A stretch of DNA of 64,000 nucleotides from Ectopseudomonas composti. Its GTDB lineage: Bacteria; Pseudomonadota; Gammaproteobacteria; Pseudomonadales; Pseudomonadaceae. The notes beneath the pieces are model-generated. The model was not told where the DNA came from. It saw only the letters and a list, made by a program, of their open reading frames with translations, and ran no database searches. Where the stretch lies: NCBI RefSeq assembly GCF_001567565.1, contig NZ_LSSW01000028.1, forward strand, positions 284,061 through 348,060. Reading direction: 5' to 3'. Position numbers and translations under genes: made by a program. How positions within the stretch are numbered: the first letter of the stretch is position 1; each line of letters opens with the position of its first letter. Shown here one piece after another: positions 28,337 to 38,398 of this stretch.

Positions 28337-29551
28337 TCAGTGCTCCGACGTTTTGCTCGGGATCGCCACCGGGGTGTCGACGTTTACCGGCTGGGTCCGC
28401 TCGGGCACCGGCTGCATGGCATTGCGCAGGTGTTGCTCGAACAGCGTGACGATGCCGTCCCAGCTCAGGTGGCTGGCGTGCCGACGGGCGTTGAGGCGGA
28501 TATGCCGCAATACCTCCGTGTCACCCAGCAGGTCACAGGCCGCTTCGCAGAAGCCGGCCTCATCTCCGGGGCGGGCGAGCATGCCGTTGTGGCCGTGATG
28601 GATATGCTGGGCGGCCGCTGCCTGGTCGTATGCCACCACGCCCAGGCTCGATGCTAGGGCCTCCAGCACCACATTGCCGAAGGTTTCCGAGAGGCTGGGG
28701 AACAGGAACAGGTCGCCCGAGGCATAGTGTGTGGCCAGCGCTTCCCCTCGTTGCAGGCCGCAGAAGTGCGCCTCCGGTAGCTGCGCCTGCAGGCTTGCAC
28801 GCAGCGGCCCATCACCCACCAGGATCAGGCGCATGCGGCGCTGCGGGTGAGTTGCCTGCAGGGCGTGGAAGGCCTTGACCAGCAGACCGAGGTTCTTCTC
28901 TGCGGCCAGACGCCCGACATGCAGCACGGCCAGGTCATCGGGCCCCAGACCCCAGCTTTCGCGCAGGGCATCGCTGCGCCGGCGTGGATGGAACAGCTGG
29001 CTGTCGACCCCACGGGCGAGCAGGGCCAGGCGTTCGAAGTCACGACGTTCGAGATCGACCTTCTGGCCGATGCTCGGTACCAGGGTCAGTTGCGTGCGGT
29101 TGTGGAACCAGCGCAGGTAGTTGGTCATCGCCCGCGTCAGCAGGCCGATACCGTAGTGCCCGGTGTACTGCTGAAAATTGGTGTGAAAGCCGCTGACCAC
29201 CGGGATCGTCAGGCGTCTGGCGGCCCGCAGCGCGGACAGCCCCAGCGGACCCTCGGTGGCGATGTAGAGCACGTCCGGGCGTTGCTGTTGCCAGCGTCTG
29301 AGCAGCTTGTGCAGCGACGACTGGCCCCATTGCAGGCCGGGGTAGCCGGGGAGCGGCCAGCCACGAGTGAGCAGCAGGTCGTCGTTGCCGTCCTGCTCCT
29401 GATCGAGCTCCTGGCGTGGCCGTATCAATTGCACGCGATGGCCGTTGCCTCGCAGGCCATCGACCAGGCGGCCGAGGGTGTTGGCCACGCCGTTGATTTC
29501 CGGCGGGAAGGTTTCGCTGATCAGCGCGACATGCAGAGAGGATGCGTTCAT
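28337..29551 (-). CDS. Glycosyltransferase family 4 (GT-B), mannosyltransferase-like
   Basis: 404 residues without membrane segments. The N-terminal half begins LHVALISETFPPEINGVANTLG and has SGFHTNFQQYTGHYG, a signature of alpha-mannosyltransferases of the PimB/MgtA type. The C-terminal half has VLHVGRLAAEKNLGLLVKAF, LVGDGPL and the nucleotide-binding Glu motif SLSETFGNVVLEAL. The donor is probably GDP-mannose, by family resemblance; the acceptor is unknown, perhaps a glycolipid. It stands alone, divergent from the OYE unit, with cysZ upstream on the same strand. Confidence 0.88.
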   Translation of the reverse strand: MNASSLHVALISETFPPEINGVANTLGRLVDGLRGNGHRVQLIRPRQELDQEQDGNDDLLLTRGWPLPGYPGLQWGQSSLHKLLRRWQQQRPDVLYIATEGPLGLSALRAARRLTIPVVSGFHTNFQQYTGHYGIGLLTRAMTNYLRWFHNRTQLTLVPSIGQKVDLERRDFERLALLARGVDSQLFHPRRRSDALRESWGLGPDDLAVLHVGRLAAEKNLGLLVKAFHALQATHPQRRMRLILVGDGPLRASLQAQLPEAHFCGLQRGEALATHYASGDLFLFPSLSETFGNVVLEALASSLGVVAYDQAAAAQHIHHGHNGMLARPGDEAGFCEAACDLLGDTEVLRHIRLNARRHASHLSWDGIVTLFEQHLRNAMQPVPERTQPVNVDTPVAIPSKTSEH

Positions 29552-29618
29552 GTACGCAGTCTCTGCCTGTGCGATGTAAGGTTTGTGACGTTCGCGTTGC
29601 GTCTTTGTGACGGGGCGG

Positions 29619-30350
29619 CTAGCCGCGCTCGCGTACCCAGAACAGCGTGGCCCCGGCCACCGCCGCCGGCATCATCAGGATGTTCAGGCCCGGCACCAGC
29701 AGCGCGGCGTAAGTGATGCCGCCGAAGCTCAGGCTCTGCCAGCGTTTTTCGCGCAGCCAGGCGAGCATGTCCTGCCAGCTCATCTTGTTGTTGTCCGCCG
29801 GGTAGTCGATGTACTGCACGGCCATCATCCATACGCCGAACAGCAGCCACAGTGGTGCGGCAATCAGATTCACCACCGGGATGAAACTGAGGATCAGCAG
29901 GGCGATGGCGCGCGGCAGGAAGTAGGCCAGCTTGCGCATTTCCCGGCCGAGGGTGCGTGGCACCATGGCGGTCAGCTCGGCGATGCTGAAGGGCGGGAAG
30001 TGGTCTTCGCCGCGCACTACCACCTCGACCTTCTCGGCGAGGAAACCGTTGAACGGCGCAGCGATGATGTTGGCCAGCAGGGTGAAGGTGAAGAACACCA
30101 TCAGCAATACCAGCACCACGAACAAGGGCCAGAGGATGTACTGCAGGAAGCTCAGCCAGTTCGGCAGGCTGGGCATGAAGGTGTCGACCCAGCCACTGAA
30201 CTCGTTGACGGCGAAGCCGATCAGGGCGGCGAACAGGATCAGATTGACCGTCAGTGGCAGGAGTACGAACAGACGCAGGCCGGGGCTGAGCACCAGCTTC
30301 AGACCTTCTCGCAGGTATTGCGGGCCAGACAGAACGGGAGCGGCGGGCAT
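29619..30350 (-). CDS. cysZ: Sulfate transporter CysZ
   Basis: 243 residues. [28 protein letters not shown] is the typical CysZ beginning, followed by about four hydrophobic segments and [39 protein letters not shown], and DYPADNNK. CysZ is an inner-membrane sulfate channel serving cysteine synthesis. It is monocistronic or follows no obvious partner, and is divergent from trxB. The start has AGGAGGCCGCC just upstream. Confidence 0.93.
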   Translation of the reverse strand: MPAAPVLSGPQYLREGLKLVLSPGLRLFVLLPLTVNLILFAALIGFAVNEFSGWVDTFMPSLPNWLSFLQYILWPLFVVLVLLMVFFTFTLLANIIAAPFNGFLAEKVEVVVRGEDHFPPFSIAELTAMVPRTLGREMRKLAYFLPRAIALLILSFIPVVNLIAAPLWLLFGVWMMAVQYIDYPADNNKMSWQDMLAWLREKRWQSLSFGGITYAALLVPGLNILMMPAAVAGATLFWVRERG

Positions 30351-30602
30351 GGCGGCCTCCTGAGTGGTTGATGCGCGCGACCATACCGACTTCGTCGCTG
30401 CGGCGAAAGTTCAGGCCTGTGGTCAGGTTCAACTTTGCAGCCATAGTCGGACTCTATGCGTGGAATTGGTAATGGGTATTTCCTCTGTCTTTGCGTGCTC
30501 GATAGCCTTGCCCGCAGTTTCCCTTTTGCGGGGCTCTCATCCTTCCAAGCCTTCCCCTAGTGCTTCGAGAGTCCCTTTTTATTTCGCCAGCCGGCCCTGT
30601 AG

Positions 30603-31568
<966 letters not shown>

Positions 31569-31580
31569 GCCCGAGTGCGC

Positions 31581-31605
31581 CTGCAGGAGCGGCTTCAGCC
31601 GCGAA
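31581..31605. repeat. REP element after trxB
   Basis: CTGCAGGAGCGGCTTCAGCC followed by GCGAA, 13 bases beyond the trxB stop. The rest of the 202-bp gap to 31771 shows no gene. Confidence 0.8.
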
Positions 31606-31770
31606 AGCGCTGACCAGTGGCCCCGGATTTGACCCGGACGCAATTGTGCGACGGACAGGGCGCGCTGTGCATTCTGCAGAACCGCAGTCATGCGTCGATG
31701 GCGGGTGGTATTGGCAGCCGCTGTGCGCGGCCTGGGTGGCCTGGCGACACCCTACGGGGCTGCGAACGAC

Positions 31771-32952
31771 TCAATCCGGCCAGTGCCAGGGCGGCTCGTC
31801 CAGCATGCCCTGGCCGCGAATGCAGGTCTGACCGAGCTGCTTGTCCAGCTCCAGGATGTTGCACTCGGGGCTTTCCCTGAGCGTGGCGATCAGGCGGCTG
31901 GCGTGGGACACCACCCACACCTGGGTCTGCCGCGAGGCGGCGATGATCAGGCGCCCGAGTGCCGGCAGCAGATCCGGGTGCAGGCTGGTTTCCGGCTCGT
32001 TGAGCACCATCAGTGACGGCGGTCGCGGCGTAAGCAGGGCGGCGACCAGCAGCAGGTAGCGCAGTGTGCCATCGGACAGTTCAGCGGCTCCCAGTGGACG
32101 TAGCAATCCTTCCTGATGCAGCTCGACGACGAAGCGCCCACCGGCCTGGAAATCGATGCGCAGGCGGCTGCCGGGGAAGGCGTCTTCGATGGCGGCATCC
32201 AGTGCGGCAGGGTCACCGATCTCGCGGATGGTCTGCAGTGCGGCGGCCAGATCACGGCCATCGTGATGCAGCACCGGCGTACGGGTGCCCAGCTGCGGTT
32301 GCCGCGCCGGGGCGTCGGCATCGCTGCGAAAATGATCGTAGAAGCGCCAGCGGCGGATGGTTTCCCGCAGTTGGAAGACTTCCGGGCAGTTGGGGTCATT
32401 GCCGATCTGATCGAACAGGCTGTCGTAGTTCGGCACATGCTGGGCCAGTACCTCCCAGCTGCGACCTTCACGCATGCGCACCATGGCTCCGGCGCGATCT
32501 ACCAGCAGCGACGCCGGCCGGTAGCTGGCGCCGGCCCAGATGCACTCGCGCTTGATCTCCGGGTCGAGGGCGAATGCACTTGGCGTGGTGCGATCCTCAC
32601 CCGAGTTCGATTCGGGCAGGCCCAGGGCGATGCTGTAGCCGAAATCGTCTCCGGCGAAGCCCAGGCGCAGGCGCATCGCGCCTTGCCGCGGACCTCCCTG
32701 CACCGCTACCTCGCCATTGCGCATGCGCCGCGAAACCTTCTCCGGCCCGGCCCAGAAACTCGACTCCAGGCCGCCCTCGCGGGCCAGTGCATTGACTACC
32801 CCACCTTGCGCGGTTTCCGCCAGCAGGCGCAGGGCACGATAGAGATTGGATTTGCCACTGCCGTTGGCGCCGGTGATCAGGTTGAGCCGACCCAGCGGCA
32901 GGATCAGGCGGTTGATCGAGCGGTAGTTGGCGACGGCGAGGGTATGCAGCAT
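31771..32952 (-). CDS. SMC/ABC-like AAA family ATPase, function unknown
   Basis: 393 residues. Starts MLHTLAVANYRSINRLILP with Walker A GANGSGKSN (about residue 30), an ABC-type signature ELSDGTLRYLLL, Walker B PPSLMVLNEPETSLHPDLL and a switch His in WVVSHASRL. This is the layout of RecF/OLD-type predicted ATPases (AAA_21, COG4637-like). No TOPRIM nuclease domain is fused, so it is not a classical OLD nuclease. The downstream neighbours are REP and trxB; upstream is a small membrane gene with a 21-bp gap. Substrate and role are unknown. Confidence 0.85.
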   Translation of the reverse strand: MLHTLAVANYRSINRLILPLGRLNLITGANGSGKSNLYRALRLLAETAQGGVVNALAREGGLESSFWAGPEKVSRRMRNGEVAVQGGPRQGAMRLRLGFAGDDFGYSIALGLPESNSGEDRTTPSAFALDPEIKRECIWAGASYRPASLLVDRAGAMVRMREGRSWEVLAQHVPNYDSLFDQIGNDPNCPEVFQLRETIRRWRFYDHFRSDADAPARQPQLGTRTPVLHHDGRDLAAALQTIREIGDPAALDAAIEDAFPGSRLRIDFQAGGRFVVELHQEGLLRPLGAAELSDGTLRYLLLVAALLTPRPPSLMVLNEPETSLHPDLLPALGRLIIAASRQTQVWVVSHASRLIATLRESPECNILELDKQLGQTCIRGQGMLDEPPWHWPD

Positions 32953-32973
32953 GAGTGTCGTCCTGACGAGAGA

Positions 32974-33342
32974 TCAGCGGCCCCAGCGCGGCGAAAAGGC
33001 CCACCAGGCCAGCAGCGGGTAGCACAGGTAGTGCAGGCTGAACAGAAACAGGCCCATGGGGCTGGGTGTGTCCTGCATGTACATCATGCCCAGCAGGCCC
33101 AGGTAGAGCAGCGCGAGCACGCCGCCATAGAGCAGGGTGAAACGCCAGCGCTCGGCACGGCTCGGTGCACGCCCCTGACGCCAGTGAAAGACCAGCGCTA
33201 GCCCGGCAGCGATGGCGGCGGCGATCAGCAAGGTGGTGAACACGCCGCCCAGGCGCACGAAGGTGCGCAGCAGCAGGTTCAGCACGATGGCCGCGGCGAT
33301 CCCGGCAGTCGCGTAGTAGCGCAATTGCAGGCCCTGGCTCAC
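32974..33342 (-). CDS. Small four-helix membrane protein, unknown function
   Basis: 122 residues with four hydrophobic stretches (around YATAGIAAAIVLNLLL, GGVFTTLLIAAAIAAGLALVF, FTLLYGGVLALLYLGLLGMMYM and GLFLFSLHYLCYPLLAWWAF). The ATG lies 4 bp inside the end of the SDR gene upstream, so it is translated with it; the ATPase gene follows after 21 bp. No motif is recognised. Confidence 0.75.
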   Translation of the reverse strand: MSQGLQLRYYATAGIAAAIVLNLLLRTFVRLGGVFTTLLIAAAIAAGLALVFHWRQGRAPSRAERWRFTLLYGGVLALLYLGLLGMMYMQDTPSPMGLFLFSLHYLCYPLLAWWAFSPRWGR

Positions 33343-34169
33343 AGGCTGCGTACCAGGCCGAAGCGTTTGCGCAGAATGCGTTCGAGCAGCGCCTTGGGCA
33401 GCAGCGCGGCGAGCAGTGGCAAGGCGCGGCTGCCGTTGCCCAGGCGCAGCAGGCGCGGGCGTTTGTCGCGTTGCACGGCGGCGAGCAGCTGTGCGGCGAA
33501 ATCGCTGGCTGGGGTCGGGTTGTCCTGCGAGGCGTTGGCGCGCGCCCGGATGCCTTCACGCAGCGGCCACCAGGGCGAATCCTCACGGATCAGCGCCTCG
33601 GCCTGCTGGCTGGCGTTGCTGGCGAAACTGGAGGCGATGGCGCCGGGCTGCACTTCCATGACCTCGATGGCGAACGGCGCCAGCTCCATGCGCAGTGCAT
33701 CGCTCAAGGCATGCACGGCGGCCTTGGACGCGCAGTAGGCGCCGGCGAATGGCGTAACCAGTACGCCGGAGACGCTGCCGATATTGACCACCAGACCGCG
33801 GCTGCGGCGCAGCAGCGGGAACAATGCGCGGGTCACCCCGACGATGGAGAAGACATTGGTTTCGAACTGCTTGCGCATGGCCTCCACGCCGCCGTCGAGC
33901 AACGGGCCCATGGCGCCATAGCCGGCGTTGTTGATCAGCACATCGAGGCCGCCGATCTCTTCGCTCAGGCGTGTTGCCAGCTGCTGCAGCGCCTCGCCGT
34001 CGTTGACGTCGAGCTGCACGGCCTGCAGCCCGGCCTGTTCGAGCGCCGCGAGGTCACTGTCTTTGCGCGCCGTGGCCCAGACCGCGTAGCCGCCCGCCTT
34101 GAAGGCGTCGGCCAGGGCGCGGCCGATGCCGCTGGAGCAGCCTGTGATCAGAACGCTGGGTTGGGGCAT
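33339..34169 (-). CDS. Short-chain dehydrogenase/reductase (classical SDR)
   Basis: 276 residues from MPQPSVLITGCSSGIGRALA. Cofactor motif TGCSSGIG, NNAGYGAMGPLLDGG, and the catalytic YCASKAAVHALSDALR (Tyr-x-x-x-Lys) are all present, plus a C-terminal extension rich in Leu/Arg that looks like a membrane-associated tail, as in retinol-dehydrogenase-like SDRs. The upstream reading frame (to 34289) lacks features and the start at 34169 fits the family. The first gene of a three-gene unit with the membrane protein and ATPase. Substrate unknown. Confidence 0.87.
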   Translation of the reverse strand: MPQPSVLITGCSSGIGRALADAFKAGGYAVWATARKDSDLAALEQAGLQAVQLDVNDGEALQQLATRLSEEIGGLDVLINNAGYGAMGPLLDGGVEAMRKQFETNVFSIVGVTRALFPLLRRSRGLVVNIGSVSGVLVTPFAGAYCASKAAVHALSDALRMELAPFAIEVMEVQPGAIASSFASNASQQAEALIREDSPWWPLREGIRARANASQDNPTPASDFAAQLLAAVQRDKRPRLLRLGNGSRALPLLAALLPKALLERILRKRFGLVRSL

Positions 34170-34300
34170 GGCGGGGTTCCCTGGGCGGCGAATGGGGCTG
34201 CAGCTTAGCAGGCTGGGGATGCTGGGGTAGCGATTGAGGTGGTGGCGAGCTGTCCGCTGGCGCTGCAAGCGGCTGGCGTCCCGGTACACATCGCGCGCTT

Positions 34301-34365
34301 TCGTAGCCCGGATGAAATCCGGGAACCGTCACAAGCAGCATCCCCGGATTGCATCCGGGCTACGA
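34301..34365. repeat. Inverted intergenic repeat (GTAGCCCGGATG type)
   Basis: TCGTAGCCCGGATGAAATCC and its reverse-complement-like partner CCCCGGATTGCATCCGGGCT then ACGA enclose about 23 bases. A related palindrome is at 34976-35032, on the other side of the 34395-34859 gene. Confidence 0.8.
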
Positions 34366-34394
34366 GGCTGGCGTTGCTGAGTTCGCCCAGCGGG

Positions 34395-34859
34395 TTAACG
34401 GATGAACTTGCCCTGCAGGCGCTCGGCGCGAAACTCCAGGGTGGCGGGGCGATAGCCGCTGCGCAGGTCGGGTAGGGGCATGCAGTCGCTCCAGCTGCCG
34501 CCGGGCAGCAGCTCGCCCGGGCCTCTGTAGCGTGGCGATTCGTACAGGCGTTGGGCGAGGTTGGTGGTGTTGCCAGGGCGGTAGGCCGCGACTTCCCAGC
34601 GCAGTTCTTGCAGGGCGGCATCGCTGCCGTTCTTCAGGTCGATGGCCAGCGGTTGATCGGCGGGGCAGCGCTGCGGATCGTAGCTCAGGCGCAGTTCGAG
34701 ATGGGCCAGGTAGCGTTCGTCCTGGCTTTCTTGCCAGATCACCCAGGTGGCCACCAGGCCGATACCGACCAGCGCGGCCATGGACACCGGCAGGGCCTTG
34801 GTCGGGTAGCGGATCAGCAGGATCAGCCAGGTGATGACGAGTACGACACCGAACAGCAT
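34395..34859 (-). CDS. Membrane-anchored protein of unknown function
   Basis: 154 residues. Two N-terminal hydrophobic segments (LFGVVLVITWLILLIR and ALPVSMAALVGIGLVATWVIW) are followed by a hydrophilic beta-rich domain with RLSYDPQRCPADQPLAIDLKN and LLPGGSWSDCMPLPDLR, whose two cysteines could pair if the domain is periplasmic. Codon use is like its neighbours. It is a solitary gene bracketed by two related inverted repeats. No function is recognised. Confidence 0.75.
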   Translation of the reverse strand: MLFGVVLVITWLILLIRYPTKALPVSMAALVGIGLVATWVIWQESQDERYLAHLELRLSYDPQRCPADQPLAIDLKNGSDAALQELRWEVAAYRPGNTTNLAQRLYESPRYRGPGELLPGGSWSDCMPLPDLRSGYRPATLEFRAERLQGKFIR

Positions 34860-34975
34860 GAGGACAGCCTTTTGCGAAGTCTGCGCTCATCCTACACAAG
34901 CTGTCTGGTCAGGGTAACCGCGAGGCCTGTCGCAGAGTGTGACAGGCCCACAGGTCGGGATGGCAGGTGAGAAGG

Positions 34976-35032
34976 GCGTAGCCCGCATGCAATCCGGGGG
35001 CGAGAGCGACCCCGAGTGCATGCGGGCTACGA
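34976..35032. repeat. Inverted repeat just beyond algA (15-bp perfect arms)
   Basis: CGTAGCCCGCATGCA at 34977-34991 and TGCATGCGGGCTACG at about 35016-35030 are exact reverse complements; the inner part GGGG...CCCC extends pairing. It begins 5 bases past the algA stop, so the alginate transcript would end in or run through this structure. No U-tract follows. Confidence 0.8.
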
Positions 35033-35037
35033 ACGAC

Positions 35038-36474
35038 TCAATGGGTGGCGACGGCTGCCACCGCATCGCTGCGGCCGTACACGTCTTCCAGACGCTCGAT
35101 GTCGTCTTCACCCAGGTAGGTGCCGGACTGCACCTCGATGATCTCCAGCGGAATCTTGCCCGGGTTGGCCAGGCGATGCACGGAGGTCATCGGGATGTAG
35201 CAGGACTGGTTCTCGGTGAGCAGGAACTCGCGGTCGTCGCAGGTCACCCTGGCCGTGCCGGATACCACGATCCAGTGCTCGGCACGGTGGTGGTGCATCT
35301 GCAGCGACAGCTGCGCGCCCGGCTTGACGGTGATGTGCTTGACCTGGAAGCGGCCGCCCATGTCCACCGAGTCGTACGAGCCCCAGGGGCGGTAAACCGC
35401 GCAGTGGTTCTGGGTTTCGCTGCGGCCCTGCTCGTCGAGCCTGTTGACCAGTTTCTTGACGTCTTGCACGCGGTCCTTGTGGGCGATCATCGTGGCGTCC
35501 TTGGTTTCCACCACCACGATGTCGTCCAGACCGAGCACCGACACCAGCTTGCCGTTGCCGTGCACCAGGCAGTTGCGGCTGTCCTCGAGCAGCACGTCAC
35601 CGCTGATGACGTTGCCGGCGTCGTCCTTGTCGTGCACGTCCCAGATCGACGACCAGCTGCCGACGTCGTTCCAGCCAGCGCTCAGCGGCACCACGCAGGC
35701 GTGGCTGGTCTTCTCCATCACCGCGTAGTCGATGGAGTTGTCCGGGCAGCAGGCGAAGGTGGCCGGATCGATGGCGATTTCGCCTTCCTTGCGCTGGCTG
35801 CGCTCCAGCGCCAGCAGGCAGGTGTCGTAGATGTCCACGTCGTGCTGCTTGAGTTCTTCCAGGAAGCGACTGGCGCGGAACAGGAACATGCCGCTGTTCC
35901 AGTAGTAGTCGCCACTCTTCACATACTCGGTGGCGCGCAGGGCATCGGGCTTCTCGACGAAGTTGGCGACGCGCGCGACACCCTCGGGCAGGGCACCGTC
36001 GGCCTTGCCACGGATGTAGCCGTAGCCGGTTTCCGGGCGGTCGGCCGGCACACCGAACAGCACCATCTCGCCTTTCTCGGCCGCCACGGTGGCCAGCGCC
36101 AGGGCCTGGCGGAAGGCTTGCTGGTCGTCCAGCACGTGGTCGGCTGGCAGCACCAGCATCAGTTCGTCACGGCCCTCGGCCATCAGCTGCAGGGCAGCCA
36201 TGGCCACGGCTGGCGCGGTGTTGCGGCCGAAGGGTTCGAGCAGCAGCAGTTGGGCCTGCTGGCTGATCTGTTCCAGCTGCTCATGGACGATGAAACGGTG
36301 CTCCTGGTTGGCCACCAGCACCGGCGGTTGCATGCCTTCGATGGAGAGGCGCTGCAGGGTCTGCTGGAACAGCGTTTGTTCGCCGGTCAGGGCGAGGAAT
36401 TGCTTGGGGTACAGCTTGCGCGAAAGAGGCCAGAGTCGGGAGCCGCTGCCACCGGAAAGGATGATGGGGGTCAT
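35038..36474 (-). CDS. algA: Mannose-6-phosphate isomerase / GDP-mannose pyrophosphorylase AlgA
   Basis: 478 residues. The N-terminal guanylyltransferase domain begins MTPIILSGGSGSRLWPLSRK, with FVEKPDALRA further on; the C-terminal cupin isomerase domain has HHHRAEHWIVVSGTA and RLANPGKIPLEIIEVQSG. It performs steps one and three of GDP-mannose synthesis for alginate. The ATG at 36474 has AAGGAGAG at proper spacing; an earlier codon at 36498 does not. It is the last gene of the operon, 102 bp after algF, the longest coding gap after algL-algI. Confidence 0.96.
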   Translation of the reverse strand: MTPIILSGGSGSRLWPLSRKLYPKQFLALTGEQTLFQQTLQRLSIEGMQPPVLVANQEHRFIVHEQLEQISQQAQLLLLEPFGRNTAPAVAMAALQLMAEGRDELMLVLPADHVLDDQQAFRQALALATVAAEKGEMVLFGVPADRPETGYGYIRGKADGALPEGVARVANFVEKPDALRATEYVKSGDYYWNSGMFLFRASRFLEELKQHDVDIYDTCLLALERSQRKEGEIAIDPATFACCPDNSIDYAVMEKTSHACVVPLSAGWNDVGSWSSIWDVHDKDDAGNVISGDVLLEDSRNCLVHGNGKLVSVLGLDDIVVVETKDATMIAHKDRVQDVKKLVNRLDEQGRSETQNHCAVYRPWGSYDSVDMGGRFQVKHITVKPGAQLSLQMHHHRAEHWIVVSGTARVTCDDREFLLTENQSCYIPMTSVHRLANPGKIPLEIIEVQSGTYLGEDDIERLEDVYGRSDAVAAVATH

Positions 36475-36576
36475 GATGTGTCTCTCCTTAACGTTCATTA
36501 CGAGATGGATGCCCGTGTCGTGTCGGTGCGGCGTGTACCCGCCGTTTTCCTTGTTCTAGAAAATCCGTTCATCGTC

Positions 36577-37224
36577 TCAGCCGTCGATGGGGCGCTTGAC
36601 CCACACGGGCGACAGCTTGCCCTGGCCGCCGGTGACGAACAGGCTGACCACTTCGCCGCGCTCCAGGGTCACCGGTTTCAGGTCGGCGACCTTGCGCTCA
36701 CCGTCGAACAGCGCCAGGCCGACCTTGACCGGGTTGATCTCGCGGTCGCCACGGCCATCGGGCTTGACGTCAGCGACCACGGCGGTCTTGCCGTCGGCGG
36801 TCTTCAGGGTGAGGGTGCTGTCGCTCAGGTTCTGCACGCGCAGCAGGGCTTTCTGTCGGCTGGTGAAGGGCGGCTCCTCGACCAGGCGCGGTTTGGCGCC
36901 GGTCTGGCTGACCAGGGTGTAGTAGTGCTCGGGCTCCAGATCCACCGGCATCTGCGTGTTGCCGACCTGGGCCTGATAGCTGCCGGCGGGTAGGAATTTG
37001 AAGTCGCTCGAACCCAGCGGCGAGATCTGCTTGAGCTGGGTTTGGCCGACGGCGACATCGAGCTCGGCACTGCTGGCGTTGTAGGCGCGCACGAAGGCCG
37101 AGCCTTTCGGTGCCTTGGGCCCGTAGAGGGCGCCGTCATCGGCGTGCGCCTGGATCATGCCGAGGCCCAGGGCCAGGGCGCAGGCGCCCAGAGTGAAGCG
37201 GCGTAGAGTGGTTTGAGTGTTCAT
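36577..37224 (-). CDS. algF: Alginate O-acetylation protein AlgF
   Basis: 215 residues with signal peptide (LGACALALGLGMIQAHA). The periplasmic domains show ALYGPKAPKGSAFVRAYNAS, PLGSSDFKFLPAGSYQAQVG and SPVWVKRPIDG at the C-terminus, as in known AlgF. It works with AlgI, AlgJ and AlgX to acetylate mannuronate in the periplasm. The ribosome binding site GGAGGACTATCCG lies before the ATG. Confidence 0.95.
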   Translation of the reverse strand: MNTQTTLRRFTLGACALALGLGMIQAHADDGALYGPKAPKGSAFVRAYNASSAELDVAVGQTQLKQISPLGSSDFKFLPAGSYQAQVGNTQMPVDLEPEHYYTLVSQTGAKPRLVEEPPFTSRQKALLRVQNLSDSTLTLKTADGKTAVVADVKPDGRGDREINPVKVGLALFDGERKVADLKPVTLERGEVVSLFVTGGQGKLSPVWVKRPIDG

Positions 37225-37249
37225 CGGATAGTCCTCCTTGGGGGATGAA

Positions 37250-38383
37250 TCAGTGACTGGCGGCAGCCAGCCCCTGGCGCTCGCCGCCGTTTTTCAGCGC
37301 GGCGAGCCATTGCGGGTCGAAATCGGTGAAGTCGCTGGTCATCGGCAGGTAGCGCTCGGGGAATTCCCAGATCACCAGCTGCGGTGGGTCGTTCTTCAGT
37401 TCCTCGCTTTGCAGGTACTTGAGCATCGGCACCAGCGGGCCGCCGCCTTCCTCGGCGTAGTTGGCTAGATCGCGTTGCAAGTGCTCACGCAGCGCGCCGG
37501 CGAAGTTCCACGATGGGTTGGCGCTGTAGCTGGTGCCGACCAGCGCCACCGGCAGATCGCTGTCGCCGAACAGGTCGTCACCGCTCGCTTCGGCGGCGTG
37601 GGTTTCGCGTTGCTGCAGGCGGTCGGCCTGCGGCATCAGGCTTTCGAACAGCGGTGCCAGTGGCAGGAAACGGGTCAGGTCGCCCTGGTGCGAGCGGGTC
37701 TGCACGGTCTCGGTGACGAACTGCTGCGGCTCGCCACGCAGTTGCATGGCGCTGTGCACCACGTCGCTCAGGGCGCGGGCGGTCACGTCGGCACCTTGCG
37801 GCGTCCAGTGAGTGTCGGTGCGCAGGAACATCGGCGCCTCGCTCTTGGCCGCCTGCAGTGGACCGAGCAGGTCCGGCGCGGCGATGCCGGCATTGCGCAC
37901 CGCGCGATGGAAGCGCGGGTACAGGCTGCGCTGCAGCGCGCTGGGCTGATGGGCGCCGGTGTGTTCCGGATACAGACGGGTCTTGGCCGGAACGATGGCC
38001 AGCAACAGCTGGATATCGCGTTCTTCCAGCTGGCGCTGCACGCCACGGATCAGCGCCAGGTTGTCGCGCAACTGGCGCTGACCATCGGCTACCGGATCGA
38101 ACTCCTCGTCCGAGTACAGCCAGCCGTCCTCGCCGACTACCAGGCCGCTGCGGCCTTCGCCGAACGCCAGGTACTCCAGGGCGGCCCAGAGGTTGATACC
38201 GGCCTGCTTGAGCGGGAAGTTCTCGTCATAGTGGTGCTCGATGCTCTTGGCCAGGCTGCCATTCAGCACGCTGGGCTTGGCCGGCATGTGGTAGTCGGCG
38301 AGCCTGGTCAGGGCCAGCAGGCTGACGGGCAGCAGCAACAGGATGAACAGTACGACGTACAGGGTCTTGATGGGACGACTCAT
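37250..38383 (-). CDS. algJ: Alginate O-acetyltransferase AlgJ
   Basis: 377 residues with an uncleaved N-terminal anchor (TLYVVLFILLLLPVSLLALT) and a periplasmic SGNH-hydrolase-like domain. Catalytic Asp-His pair in RTDTHWTPQGAD; Ser in VGTSYSANPSWNFAGAL. It resembles the N-terminal half of AlgX. It takes acetyl groups from AlgI. 15 bp separate it from algI. Confidence 0.95.
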   Translation of the reverse strand: MSRPIKTLYVVLFILLLLPVSLLALTRLADYHMPAKPSVLNGSLAKSIEHHYDENFPLKQAGINLWAALEYLAFGEGRSGLVVGEDGWLYSDEEFDPVADGQRQLRDNLALIRGVQRQLEERDIQLLLAIVPAKTRLYPEHTGAHQPSALQRSLYPRFHRAVRNAGIAAPDLLGPLQAAKSEAPMFLRTDTHWTPQGADVTARALSDVVHSAMQLRGEPQQFVTETVQTRSHQGDLTRFLPLAPLFESLMPQADRLQQRETHAAEASGDDLFGDSDLPVALVGTSYSANPSWNFAGALREHLQRDLANYAEEGGGPLVPMLKYLQSEELKNDPPQLVIWEFPERYLPMTSDFTDFDPQWLAALKNGGERQGLAAASH

Positions 38384-38398
38384 ATGCTCGGCCTCCGC

